In this document: piece by piece, positions 34,855 through 42,106 of the stretch | Layout: every line of letters begins with the position of its first letter | How positions within the stretch are numbered: position 1 is the stretch's first letter | From: Enterococcus raffinosus | GTDB taxonomy: Bacteria; Bacillota; Bacilli; Lactobacillales; Enterococcaceae | Length of the DNA stretch: 64,000 nucleotides | Assembly: GCF_018917525.1 (NCBI RefSeq) | Contig: NZ_JAHLOS010000003.1 | Span: forward strand, 124,001 to 188,000 | Direction of reading: 5' to 3' | Notes under the pieces: model-generated | What the model was told of the DNA's origin: nothing | Seen by the model: the letters and a program-made list of their open reading frames with translations, nothing else | Databases searched by the model: none | Position numbers and translations under genes: made by a program

Positions 34855-35712
34855 ATGAAATCGGATTTATTTATGGAAATTGAGGAAACACCTGTGACTG
34901 AAAGCGAAAAGCATGTGAAAACCAATTCAGGTTTAATGTCTCAGCTGGAGTATTCGATCAGTAAAAAAATTGATTTGTTTAATTCGAGTTTGCCTCGTTA
35001 TGCAGTACGTTCAATGTTCGCTTGTTTATTTTTAGCGTTAGGAACAGCTATTGCTTTTTATATCGCCATTCGCATGCAGGAAGCAATTCCCGGCTTGGAA
35101 AAAATGGCTTATGCGTTTATGTTTAGTTGGTCGCTAGTCATGATCTTATTCATGAATGCAGAATTAGGAACTTCAAATATGTTATATACTACAATCGGTG
35201 TCTATAAAAAGAAAATGTCGGTATCATTTGCCATCAAGTTATTATTCACCTGTATTTTATTCAATCTGATTGGCGGAGTATTGTGCGGATATTTACTATC
35301 CTTGACTGCACCGTTTGGTCACCTAGAAGCAGATAATTATATGTTTACTGGAATCGCTTCGAAGCTGACAAAATCAACAAGTCAAATTCTAGTTGAGGGA
35401 ATGTTTGCTAATATCGTTGTAAATACTGCTGTGCTAGTCAGCTTACGGATGAAGGACGATGCAGCAAAAGTAATGGCGATTATTTTTATCATCTTTATTT
35501 TTGCCTTCTTAGGCTTTGAGCACGTTATCGCTAACTTCCCAGCTTTTTCTTTAGCGTATTTTGCTTCTCATGGCACGATCGCTGAAATGACCGCAGGAAA
35601 TGTCGCTCATAACTTGTTCTTCACCTTGATTGGAAACTTCATTGGTGGTGGATTGGTGATGGGACTAGGTTATGCGTGGCTGAATAAAACCGATTCAAAA
35701 TATGTTGACTAA
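34855..35712 (+). CDS. Formate/nitrite transporter (FNT) family channel
   Basis: 285 residues: about 45 hydrophilic N-terminal residues, then six membrane helices. FNT marks: AELGTSNMLYTTIGVYKKKMS near 100 (helix 2 broken loop), LVEGMFANIVVNTAVLVSLRMKDDAAKVMAIIF near 180, FLGFEHVIANFPAFSLAY near 220, and GNVAHNLFFTLIGNFIGGGLVMGLGYAW near 255, with the central His in the GFEH-VIAN motif. FNT pentamers pass formate, nitrite, hydrosulfide or lactate. The start was moved 23 codons inward: the promoter lies inside the longer reading, and GGAAGGAACCC precedes this ATG. Monocistronic. Confidence 0.85.
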   Translation: MKSDLFMEIEETPVTESEKHVKTNSGLMSQLEYSISKKIDLFNSSLPRYAVRSMFACLFLALGTAIAFYIAIRMQEAIPGLEKMAYAFMFSWSLVMILFMNAELGTSNMLYTTIGVYKKKMSVSFAIKLLFTCILFNLIGGVLCGYLLSLTAPFGHLEADNYMFTGIASKLTKSTSQILVEGMFANIVVNTAVLVSLRMKDDAAKVMAIIFIIFIFAFLGFEHVIANFPAFSLAYFASHGTIAEMTAGNVAHNLFFTLIGNFIGGGLVMGLGYAWLNKTDSKYVD

Positions 35713-35745
35713 AAAACGTTAGGGAGCAATCCCTGACGTTTTTTC
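35713..35745 (+). terminator. Terminator of the FNT gene
   Basis: AAAACGTTAGGGA pairs with TCCCTGACGTTTT (one mismatch) around GCAA, followed by TTC. Confidence 0.85.
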
Positions 35746-35808
35746 TTGCGATTGGTAGCTGATGCACCTATAGTTAAATTAAGTATTCTAGTTTAGGAGG
35801 TTTATTGT

Positions 35809-36522
35809 ATGGATTTGTATTCAAGTATTTTTACTCGAAAGTCAACTCGTAACTTTCATATGGCGCCGCTCTCCGATAATACACTCACAGAAATAAAGGA
35901 CTTTATCGAAACAGTCCAACCACTTTTGCCTAATGCTGAGATCACTTATAAGCTTGTCGGTCCTGAAGGCGTTAAAGGAATTGGAACGCCAAAAGCGCCG
36001 CACTATCTTTTGATTTATGGCAAGGAACAGCCTTTAAGAGATACCTGTGCTGGCTTTCTTTTTCAGCATGTCGATCTATTCCTATTTTCTAAAGGTTATG
36101 CATCTCGTTGGGTTGGAATGATGAAACCAGCGGAACCAGATGAAGATTATATTATCGGACTGGCTTTCGGTGAACCGGCTGAACCAAGTAGTAGAACAGT
36201 GAAGGATTTTGATCGAAAGGTTCTGAAAGAGATATCCGAGGGGAAGGATTCGAGAATCGAAGCTGCACGTTTAGCACCTTCTGGTTTGAACGGACAACCG
36301 TGGTATTTCATCGCAAATAATGGAGCCATTTATGTTTATCGAAAGAAAAAAATCAACGGACTTCCTGGAATGATGTACAAGCTGACGGAATTAGACATTG
36401 GTATCGCCCTTTGTCATTTGGCAGTTGCGACTGAGCATAGCGGAAAGCCATTTGAATTTGTAAACAGTAAGGGTGCGCCGGCTGCACCAGATGGCCATCA
36501 TTATGTAGGAACTGTGAAATAA
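35809..36522 (+). CDS. Nitroreductase-family protein (TM1586-like)
   Basis: 237 residues, cytoplasmic flavoprotein fold made of two nitroreductase-like halves. Marks: IFTRKSTRNFHM at the start (flavin phosphate Arg), ASRWVGMMKP near 103, EAARLAPSGLNGQPWYFIA near 158, and LDIGIALCHLAVATEHSGKPFEF near 200. This is the TM1586-like form, with a duplicated core in a single chain. Probably an NAD(P)H-dependent flavin reductase of unknown substrate. TAGGAGG precedes the ATG. Its own terminator is split by the insertion element that begins 18 bases after its stop. Confidence 0.85.
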   Translation: MDLYSSIFTRKSTRNFHMAPLSDNTLTEIKDFIETVQPLLPNAEITYKLVGPEGVKGIGTPKAPHYLLIYGKEQPLRDTCAGFLFQHVDLFLFSKGYASRWVGMMKPAEPDEDYIIGLAFGEPAEPSSRTVKDFDRKVLKEISEGKDSRIEAARLAPSGLNGQPWYFIANNGAIYVYRKKKINGLPGMMYKLTELDIGIALCHLAVATEHSGKPFEFVNSKGAPAAPDGHHYVGTVK

Positions 36523-36536
36523 AAAAGTCCTCAAAC
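36521..36536. terminator. Left arm of a terminator split by the insertion element
   Basis: AAAAAAGTCCTCAAAC is the exact complement of GTTTGAGGACTTTTTT at 38362-38377. Without the element and one target copy, the two would form a 16-base perfect stem with an 8-base loop between the converging nitroreductase and propeller-protein genes. Confidence 0.75.
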
Positions 36537-36550
36537 ACGTTGATACGCTA

Positions 36551-36592
36551 CCCTTAACTAGGACAAAGAAATAATGAAGTCCTAGTTAGGGG
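36551..36592 (+). repeat. Hairpin at the left end of the insertion sequence hiding the orfA ribosome site
   Basis: CCCTTAACTAGGAC (36551-36564) pairs with GTCCTAGTTAGGGG (36579-36592), 14 bases with one G-T pair. The right arm includes the AGGGG ribosome site of orfA. Transcripts entering from outside would fold it and block translation, a known self-limiting device of insertion elements. Confidence 0.7.
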
Positions 36593-36600
36593 TATTTATT

Positions 36601-37284
36601 ATGGGTAAAAGAAAAATGAAGCTTAGTGTTGAAGAACGAGTTGGTGTTGTAGAAAAGGTTCTTAATAGAGAAGTTGGATTAAGGCAAGCAAGTAAAGAAG
36701 TTGGTGTTGACCAGACTACTATTTTGAACTGGTGCGCTCTTTATGAAAATGAAGGACCTACTGGATTACTCCCTACCAAAAGGAATAAGTGCTACTCCAA
36801 AGAATTGAAACTTGAAGCTGTACTTGATTATCTGAATGGTACAGATGGTTTAAGAACAGTCGCTAAAAGATATGGCTTAAGAAATAGAACACAACTTCGA
36901 GACTGGATTAAGAGATATACTACTCATGGAGACTTCAAATCAGAAAGTGGTGGAAGTAAAGTGAGTCAAACAAAAAAATTCAGTTTAGAAGAACGTGTAG
37001 AAATGGTCCTCTATTGCATTGCCAACAACTATGATTACAGTGGAACTGCTGTCAAATACCAAGTGAAATATACCAATCTCTACAATTGGGTAAAGCGGTA
37101 TGAAGAAAACGGCAAAGCTGGTTTAGAAGATCGTCGCGGACAAAGAAAAGCCAAACAAGAAAGTCGGACGCCAGAAGAAGAAGCACAAATCAGAATCGCT
37201 CAACTTGAAGAACAAGTAAAATACCAACAGATGGAAATTGATCTATTAAAAAAAGTAAAGGAATTAGAAAGGAGGGATCGCTAG
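36601..37284 (+). CDS. Insertion sequence OrfA (helix-turn-helix protein)
   Basis: 227 residues with two helix-turn-helix units of the HTH_29/InsE type (LRQASKEVGVDQTTILNWC near 26 and GTAVKYQVKYTNLYNWV near 150), a third helical repeat near 80-100, and a C-terminal leucine-zipper-like helix (EEEAQIRIAQLEEQVKYQQMEIDLL). OrfA binds the ends and regulates transposition. An A-run of seven at 37248-37254, in frame as A-AAA-AAA followed by G, is the expected -1 frameshift site that makes the OrfAB transposase. AGGGG lies 9 bases before the ATG but inside a hairpin. Confidence 0.85.
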   Translation: MGKRKMKLSVEERVGVVEKVLNREVGLRQASKEVGVDQTTILNWCALYENEGPTGLLPTKRNKCYSKELKLEAVLDYLNGTDGLRTVAKRYGLRNRTQLRDWIKRYTTHGDFKSESGGSKVSQTKKFSLEERVEMVLYCIANNYDYSGTAVKYQVKYTNLYNWVKRYEENGKAGLEDRRGQRKAKQESRTPEEEAQIRIAQLEEQVKYQQMEIDLLKKVKELERRDR

Positions 37285-38183
37285 GACAGGTCAGAAAAAT
37301 AGTCGCTTACGAAGCCATTAAACAGCTTCACGAAGAAAAAGGCTATGCGATTCTTCCAATGTGCAAAATCATGAACGTCACTCGTTCTGCGTATCTTCAT
37401 TGGATCAAGCATCCGTATAGTGAACGAGCGTTAGAAAATATGGCGTTAGCCAAAGTCATACGAACCATCCATGATGCGCTTCCCGAAACCGGTTACCGCA
37501 GTATTAACAATATCCTATATCGAGAACACGATATCCATGTCAATGATAAACGCGTGTTGCGTATCTGTCGACATGAAGGGATTCAGTCAACCATCAAGCA
37601 TTCTGCCAACAGTATTACAAAACGAGCAGATCAACCGTACCACACTGCTGAAAACATCTTGGATCGTAAGTTTACTGCCGAAGCACCGAATCAAAAATGG
37701 CTGACTGATGTGACAGAATTTAAGTATTATGAAGGACCAGAAATCCATAAAGTGTATTTAAGTGCCATCTTAGATCTCTATGATCGTCGAATTGTTTCTT
37801 ATGTCATTAGCGATACCAATGACTTGAATATTGCCTTTGATACCTTCGATCAAGCAATCGAAGCAGAACCAGAGGCGCACCCACTCTTTCATAGTGATCG
37901 TGGATTCCAATACACGCATCAGAACTTTTATAAAAGAATCAATGAAGCTGGAATGACCCAAAGCATGTCTCGTGTTGGAAAATGTATCGATAATGGTCCG
38001 ATGGAAGGTTTTTGGGGAATGATTAAACGAGAAAAGTATTACGGCAAGAAATTTACGAGTCGTACAGAGTTAGTCACAATGATCGAGAATTATATGGACT
38101 ATTACAACAATGGACGGTATCAACGAAAATTGCATGTATTGACGCCTATGGAATATCATCATTTATATTATGAAGCAGCCTAA
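37254..38183 (+). CDS. Insertion sequence OrfB transposase (DDE, made as OrfAB by -1 frameshift)
   Basis: The frame is open from the frameshift site at 37248-37254 and continues SKGIRKEGSLGQVRKIVAYEAIKQLH before reaching the first internal Met at 37359. The catalytic triad is visible: Asp in NQKWLTDVTEFKYYEG, Asp in PLFHSDRGFQYTHQNF, and Glu in DNGPMEGFWGMIKREKYY, with the typical spacing between the last two. The N-terminal HTH_21 region (TGYRSINNILYREHDIHVNDKRVLRICRHEGI) is complete. Full length, no stop, so functional by inspection. Confidence 0.88.
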   Translation, partial: SKGIRKEGSLGQVRKIVAYEAIKQLHEEKGYAILPMCKIMNVTRSAYLHWIKHPYSERALENMALAKVIRTIHDALPETGYRSINNILYREHDIHVNDKRVLRICRHEGIQSTIKHSANSITKRADQPYHTAENILDRKFTAEAPNQKWLTDVTEFKYYEGPEIHKVYLSAILDLYDRRIVSYVISDTNDLNIAFDTFDQAIEAEPEAHPLFHSDRGFQYTHQNFYKRINEAGMTQSMSRVGKCIDNGPMEGFWGMIKREKYYGKKFTSRTELVTMIENYMDYYNNGRYQRKLHVLTPMEYHHLYYEAA

Positions 38184-38188
38184 TCACT

Positions 38189-38237
38189 CATGCTTTTCAA
38201 ACGCAAAACAATTTTCGTTTTGTATTTGAAAAGCATG
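38189..38237. repeat. Hairpin after orfB
   Basis: CATGCTTTTCAAA (38189-38201) and TTTGAAAAGCATG (38225-38237) form a 13-base perfect stem, with GCAAAAC and GTTTTG pairing inside. It begins 6 bases after the orfB stop and may stabilise or end the transposase transcript, although no T-run follows. Confidence 0.6.
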
Positions 38238-38270
38238 CCAACCAAGTGGTAGCACGGTAGTTATTGCTTT

Positions 38271-38306
38271 AAAAAAAAACTACTCTCGAAAGATGAAAGA
38301 GTAGTT
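38271..38306 (-). terminator. Minus-strand terminator in the insertion sequence right end
   Basis: Reading the minus strand, AACTACTCTT and AGAGTAGTT form a 9-base stem followed by nine T. It would stop transcripts coming from the propeller-protein gene before they cross the element as antisense RNA. Confidence 0.75.
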
Positions 38307-38361
38307 CTAAAAATCATTCATTATTTCATTGTCCTATTGACGGGTAGCCCACCACGTATGG

Positions 38362-38377
38362 GTTTGAGGACTTTTTT
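38362..38377. terminator. Right arm of the split terminator
   Basis: GTTTGAGGACTTTTTT, complement of 36521-36536. See the left arm. Confidence 0.75.
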
Positions 38378-38410
38378 GCGAACTAGCCATCCTATCCTAT
38401 TTGAAACGGT

Positions 38411-39379
38411 TTATTTAGACGTTTTCTCTAACAGCTTCATCAAATCTACTTGTAATACATCTTTCATCACATAAGGAGTTTTTTTATTGTAAGCCGCAGC
38501 GCCACTTTCGAATAGAGCAAAAAGCTGACCGCCTTTAACATAAATCTGTTCTAAGTAGGGTGGTGTTTCGATAATTTTTATTGCTTCTTCAGAATTAGAA
38601 AAATCAATTGTATTCTCAATATCGAAAACAAAGATTTTTCCTGGTTGTTTTCCCCAAGATTGAGACAGCAATAACAAATTTTTGTATATACTCACTCCTT
38701 GAATTTTTTGCGGAATCGTCAAGGTGTCAAAAGGGGACTTCACCAACGAATCGCCCTCGTCTCTTTTCAGATCACCATTTTCATTGATTGGGTAACAGCA
38801 GAATTTTCCGGGCTCATTTAAAGAAAAAAGAGCAACATATAGATAGCCCTGATCGTATGTCAAAGCGGAAGCGCGAGGTAACTCTTTTAAAGCGATTTTT
38901 TGCTGATAAGCAACCATTATTGGGTCTTTTGTATATTTTTCAATATCCGAAAGACGGATTGCCGCAATCGCTGCGTGTTTTTCCGCAGTATTACTAATCC
39001 AGATTTTTCGATGAAACGGGTCATAGGCTAAGCCGCCAGCATGTGGTGAATCAGGAAGAATGACCGTTTTGATTCTGACCCCGGTAATACGATCCAAGAC
39101 GTAAATAATAGAATGATGCTGATGTGTGTGACAATAGGCAGAGATTAACAAATAATCCTCTGTCAAAGTTAAGCCTTGCGGTGTCATCGATGTGCAATGT
39201 TCTTTTTCATTTCTTAAGTTCAAAGAGCTCGCCTTTTTTAATCCTGGAACGGGAAAACTTGATTCAGTAGCTGCATTGAAAAACTCAGGAAAGGCTTGCC
39301 AAATGCTTTTATGATTGTAAAATGAACCTGTTAAAAAATGGCGTAACCAAATAATTAATTTAAAAAGATTATTTTTCAT
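38411..39379 (-). CDS. Beta-propeller-like protein of unknown function
   Basis: 322 residues. A hydrophobic or amphipathic start (LFKLIIWLRHFL) could be a membrane anchor. From residue 60 on it has repeated beta-blade patterns: MTPQGLTLTEDYLLISAYCHTHQHHSIIYVLDRITG, PHAGGLAYDPFHRKIWISN, ASALTYDQGYLYVALF, IQGVSIYKNLLLLSQSWGKQPGKIFVFD. These resemble the YncE or phytase-esterase type of propeller, but I cannot name a family. GGAGG lies 8 bases before this ATG (moved 5 codons inward from a TTG). Its terminator is split by the insertion sequence. It is divergent from the trp operon. Confidence 0.65.
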   Translation of the reverse strand: MKNNLFKLIIWLRHFLTGSFYNHKSIWQAFPEFFNAATESSFPVPGLKKASSLNLRNEKEHCTSMTPQGLTLTEDYLLISAYCHTHQHHSIIYVLDRITGVRIKTVILPDSPHAGGLAYDPFHRKIWISNTAEKHAAIAAIRLSDIEKYTKDPIMVAYQQKIALKELPRASALTYDQGYLYVALFSLNEPGKFCCYPINENGDLKRDEGDSLVKSPFDTLTIPQKIQGVSIYKNLLLLSQSWGKQPGKIFVFDIENTIDFSNSEEAIKIIETPPYLEQIYVKGGQLFALFESGAAAYNKKTPYVMKDVLQVDLMKLLEKTSK

Positions 39380-39472
39380 CGATTTCGCCTCCAATGTCTC
39401 TATTTTAGCAATTTATCTTCCTTACGAACAGTCAAAGAAATTCAGATAAATCGATTTTTTTACCAAAAAATG

Positions 39473-39501
39473 TTGACATGTTGAAAAAAAACGGGTAATA
39501 T
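39473..39501 (+). promoter_or_regulatory. Promoter of the trp operon
   Basis: TTGACA (39473-39478), 17 bases, TAATAT (39496-39501). A near-consensus promoter whose transcript runs into the first T-box after about 30 bases. Confidence 0.85.
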
Positions 39502-39534
39502 TCAAAAAAATAAGAGTCATACAAAAGAGAAATA

Positions 39535-39771
39535 ACATAAATGAGCCTTTTCAGAGAGCTGATGGTGCTGCGAATCAGTAGGGATGAATTATGCGAATGG
39601 ACTTTTGGACGAAGCTTTGAAACCTAGTAGGAGCTTCCGGGAACTCCCGATACAGAGTAAGGTCGTTGTTGGACGACTGAATGAGAAATGCCTTGTTTGG
39701 CATACCATTGAGGTGGCACCGTGGATTAACCGCCCTCAAACCAAGTTTATTTGGTTTGAGGGCTTTTTTTG
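39535..39771 (+). promoter_or_regulatory. T-box riboswitch 1 (tRNA-Trp)
   Basis: Stem I region with AGAGAGCTGATGG, specifier TGG (39598-39600) in the usual GAA-NNN-A context, T-box core AGGTGGCACCGTGG (39711-39724), and a terminator in which CCCTCAAACC pairs with GGTTTGAGGG before seven T. The tRNA-binding bulge reads TGGC, which pairs with the CCA end plus G73 of tRNA-Trp. Uncharged tRNA-Trp would block termination and turn on trp expression. Confidence 0.9.
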
Positions 39772-39844
39772 TTCGAAAGGAACAAAACATTGGTTACGAC
39801 AGGATTTTTTTAGAAAATCAAAAAAATCGTCTTTAAGAGAAGTA

Positions 39845-40077
39845 GCTAGGATAGAAAAAATCACAGAAAGTTTCGGCTGATGAGAAGAAACATTTTTTCC
39901 CTAGTGAATGGACTTATTGGAGCGTTCTTGAACCATAGTAGGGAACGACGGGAACTCCCGTTACAGAGTACGATCGTTGTTGGACGATTAGAGTTGCTGT
40001 TTGCGAACAGTAAAAAGAGGTGGTACCGTGCTACTTGCGCCCTCAAACCAGAGTTTATTTTGGTTTGGGGGCTTTTT
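39845..40077 (+). promoter_or_regulatory. T-box riboswitch 2 (tRNA-Trp), in tandem
   Basis: Specifier TGG (39909-39911) again after GAA, core AGGTGGTACCGTG (40018-40030), terminator CCTCAAACCA with TGGTTTGGGG and a T-run. The stretch from the specifier to the middle stems is strongly similar to T-box 1 (GGGAACTCCCG, TACAGAGTA, TCGTTGTTGGACGA), so it is a duplication. The bulge reads TGGT, not TGGC. Both elements must be passed for trpE to be transcribed. Confidence 0.88.
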
Positions 40078-40118
40078 GTGTTTTTTAGTAGCGCTGTGAA
40101 ACTCTATGTAGGAAGAAA

Positions 40119-40158
40119 ATCATTTCATCTTTTATGGTTTTGAAAAAAATGAAATGAT
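40119..40158 (+). repeat. Inverted repeat in the trpE leader
   Basis: ATCATTTCAT and ATGAAATGAT, a 10-base perfect repeat with a 20-base loop, between T-box 2 and trpE. No T-run, so not a terminator. Confidence 0.4.
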
Positions 40159-40229
40159 AAACCAAACAAGCTTAAATCCCCAAAGGCTAAGCAATCCATC
40201 ATTAAAAATTACCCTTAAGGAGTCAGACA

Positions 40230-41579
40230 ATGAGAAAAACGAAAGAATTATTCGAAAAACATTTAACCCCAGTGACGATTTATTACTACTTGAAAAATCA
40301 CGGAACCTGTTTATTTGAACGAAGGTCTGAAGCTCAGGATTATGCAATCATCGCTTTTGATCCAGTGAAGCATTTGATTTTTCAAAATGGATCATTTCAC
40401 AACGGTCATGAGAGCTACCCTTGCGACGATCCGCTGAAGGAATTAGAAAACTACGTATTTGTAGATGAAGAAGAACAAGAAGGCTTGATTTTTCAAGGTG
40501 GGGCTTTAGGGTATGTCGGGTATGATGTGGCCGCTTGTTACGAAGCTATCGGAGAGATTCCAAAGGATCAACTAGGAGTTCCGGATATGCAATTTTACCT
40601 ATATGAGTCTTATGTGATCTTTGATAAGCAAAAGCAAATCACCACCTTAGTCGTTGGAAATAGCTATAGCAAAGATACAGAAGTACAAGTGGACAGACGA
40701 ATGGCAGATTTAGAGCAGAAACTTCTTCAGGAAACCCAGCTGCCAGATTTAGAAATGAGCTCCTTGCATTTTACGAGTAATTTCTCTCAAGTAGAGTTTG
40801 AAGCAATCGTAAAACAGGCGAAGAAACGCATTGTAGAAGGTGATTTATTCCAAGTCGTCCCATCACAACGCTTGTCAGCGAAATTTACGACTGATCCTTT
40901 TAGTTATTATCGCCAGCTGAGGCAAAGCAATCCCTCCGCCTATCTCTATTATCTTGATTTCCCTGATGTTCAAGTAATTGGGAGTTCACCAGAAAGTTTA
41001 GTGACTGTCGAAGCTGAGCTGGTTACGACAAACCCGATCGCAGGAACTAGAAAAAGGGGCGTAAATCAAGAAGAAGACGAAGCATTGGCCAAAGAGTTGC
41101 GAACTGATCCAAAAGAAATCGCGGAGCATCGCATGCTGGTAGATCTTGGTAGAAATGACTTAGGAAAGGTTGCTGTTCGTGGATCAGTAATCGTACCGAC
41201 ATACTTAACGATCGAGCGTTATCGATTTGTGATGCATCTTGTATCAGTAGTGACTGCCAAACTAAAACCGGAACACACAGCGATGGATGCCTTAAAAGCA
41301 ACTTTACCAGCTGGAACAGTCAGCGGTGCGCCGAAGATCCGAGCGATGACTCGCATTTATCAATGGGAAACAGTCAAACGTTCGATTTATGCCGGAGCAG
41401 TTGGCTTTCTTGGCATGAACGATCAGGCCGATTTTGCGATCGCGATCCGTACAATGGTCGTGAAGGACAAGCAGGCCCACGTACAGGCCGGAGCCGGAAT
41501 TGTATATGATTCTGAACCGACCAGCGAGTATTTTGAAACCTTGCAAAAAGCCAAAGCATTGATGGAGGTGGGACGATGA
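40230..41579 (+). CDS. trpE: Anthranilate synthase component I
   Basis: 449 residues. It makes anthranilate from chorismate with ammonia supplied by TrpG. C-terminal chorismate-binding marks: KKRIVEGDLFQVVPSQRLSA near 195, IGSSPESLV near 250, TNPIAGTRKRG near 270, EIAEHRMLVDLGRNDLGKVA near 293, GTVSGAPKIRAMTRIYQWE near 357, AGAGIVYDSEPTSEYFET near 420. The N-terminal tryptophan-binding motif usually written LLES reads LFER here. The ribosome site is AAGGAG. The stop overlaps trpG by 4 bases. Confidence 0.95.
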   Translation: MRKTKELFEKHLTPVTIYYYLKNHGTCLFERRSEAQDYAIIAFDPVKHLIFQNGSFHNGHESYPCDDPLKELENYVFVDEEEQEGLIFQGGALGYVGYDVAACYEAIGEIPKDQLGVPDMQFYLYESYVIFDKQKQITTLVVGNSYSKDTEVQVDRRMADLEQKLLQETQLPDLEMSSLHFTSNFSQVEFEAIVKQAKKRIVEGDLFQVVPSQRLSAKFTTDPFSYYRQLRQSNPSAYLYYLDFPDVQVIGSSPESLVTVEAELVTTNPIAGTRKRGVNQEEDEALAKELRTDPKEIAEHRMLVDLGRNDLGKVAVRGSVIVPTYLTIERYRFVMHLVSVVTAKLKPEHTAMDALKATLPAGTVSGAPKIRAMTRIYQWETVKRSIYAGAVGFLGMNDQADFAIAIRTMVVKDKQAHVQAGAGIVYDSEPTSEYFETLQKAKALMEVGR

Positions 41580-42106
41580 TTTTACTAGTCGATAACTATG
41601 ATTCATTTACCTATAACTTGGTTCAGTTGTTACCAGAGAATATCAAGATTTTACGAAACGATGATCCAGAGTTATTTGCCGTAGCGGAAAAAGCCTCCAC
41701 AATCGTCCTTTCTCCGGGACCAGGCAGGCCGGCAGAAGCCGGGATGATCGAAATGCTGATTCGTCGATTTTATCGCAGAAAACCGATTTTAGGCATTTGC
41801 CTGGGGCATCAAGCGATCGGCGAAGTTTTCGGAGGAAGAATTATCAGTGTACCGACGATCATGCACGGTAAGCAGTCGCGCCTGCAAAGACAGTCTGAAA
41901 GGCAGGTCATGCGCTATCATTCGCTGATGATCGATCCTGAGCGGATTCCTCAGGATTTAGAAGTTACAGATGAAGCAGAAGGTTGTATTATAGCGATTCG
42001 TCACAAACGTTATCCGGTGTTCGGGCTGCAGTTCCATCCTGAATCTATCGGAACAGAGGACGGCACCAGTTACCTTAATCAATTTTTACAGAAAGCAGGG
42101 ATATAA
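41576..42106 (+). CDS. trpG: Anthranilate synthase glutamine amidotransferase
   Basis: 176 residues, class I glutamine amidotransferase: LVDNYDSFTYNLVQLL at the start, oxyanion motif LSPGPGRPAEAG near 43, catalytic Cys in ILGICLGHQAIGE near 72-78, and His/Glu in GLQFHPESIGTE near 155. It feeds ammonia to TrpE. The ATGA overlap with trpE points to translational coupling. Whether it also serves PabA-type folate synthesis cannot be told. Confidence 0.93.
   Translation: MILLVDNYDSFTYNLVQLLPENIKILRNDDPELFAVAEKASTIVLSPGPGRPAEAGMIEMLIRRFYRRKPILGICLGHQAIGEVFGGRIISVPTIMHGKQSRLQRQSERQVMRYHSLMIDPERIPQDLEVTDEAEGCIIAIRHKRYPVFGLQFHPESIGTEDGTSYLNQFLQKAGI

Larger units (their letters stand above)
36541..38354 (+). 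mobile_element. IS3-family insertion sequence (IS150-like)
   Basis: About 1.8 kb. Ends are TGATACGCTACCC on the left and, reading inward from the right, TGGTGGGCTACCC, both continuing with matching AGGACAAWGAAATAATGAA-type inner sequence. CGT (or ACGT) is repeated directly outside both ends (36537-36540 and 38354-38357), the 3-4 bp duplication expected for this group. It carries orfA and orfB joined by an A7 frameshift signal. A hairpin covers the orfA ribosome site, and a minus-strand terminator lies near the right end. All parts look intact, so it may be active. Longer than most IS150 relatives, mainly from a 170-base right tail. The exact name is not known to me. Confidence 0.85.

Noticed and set aside
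38238-38306. T-box-like motif (AAGTGGTAGCACGG) followed by a hairpin in the insertion sequence right tail
   Set aside because: The core deviates from the T-box consensus, there is no stem I or specifier, and the hairpin has its T-run on the opposite strand. Likely chance or a remnant.
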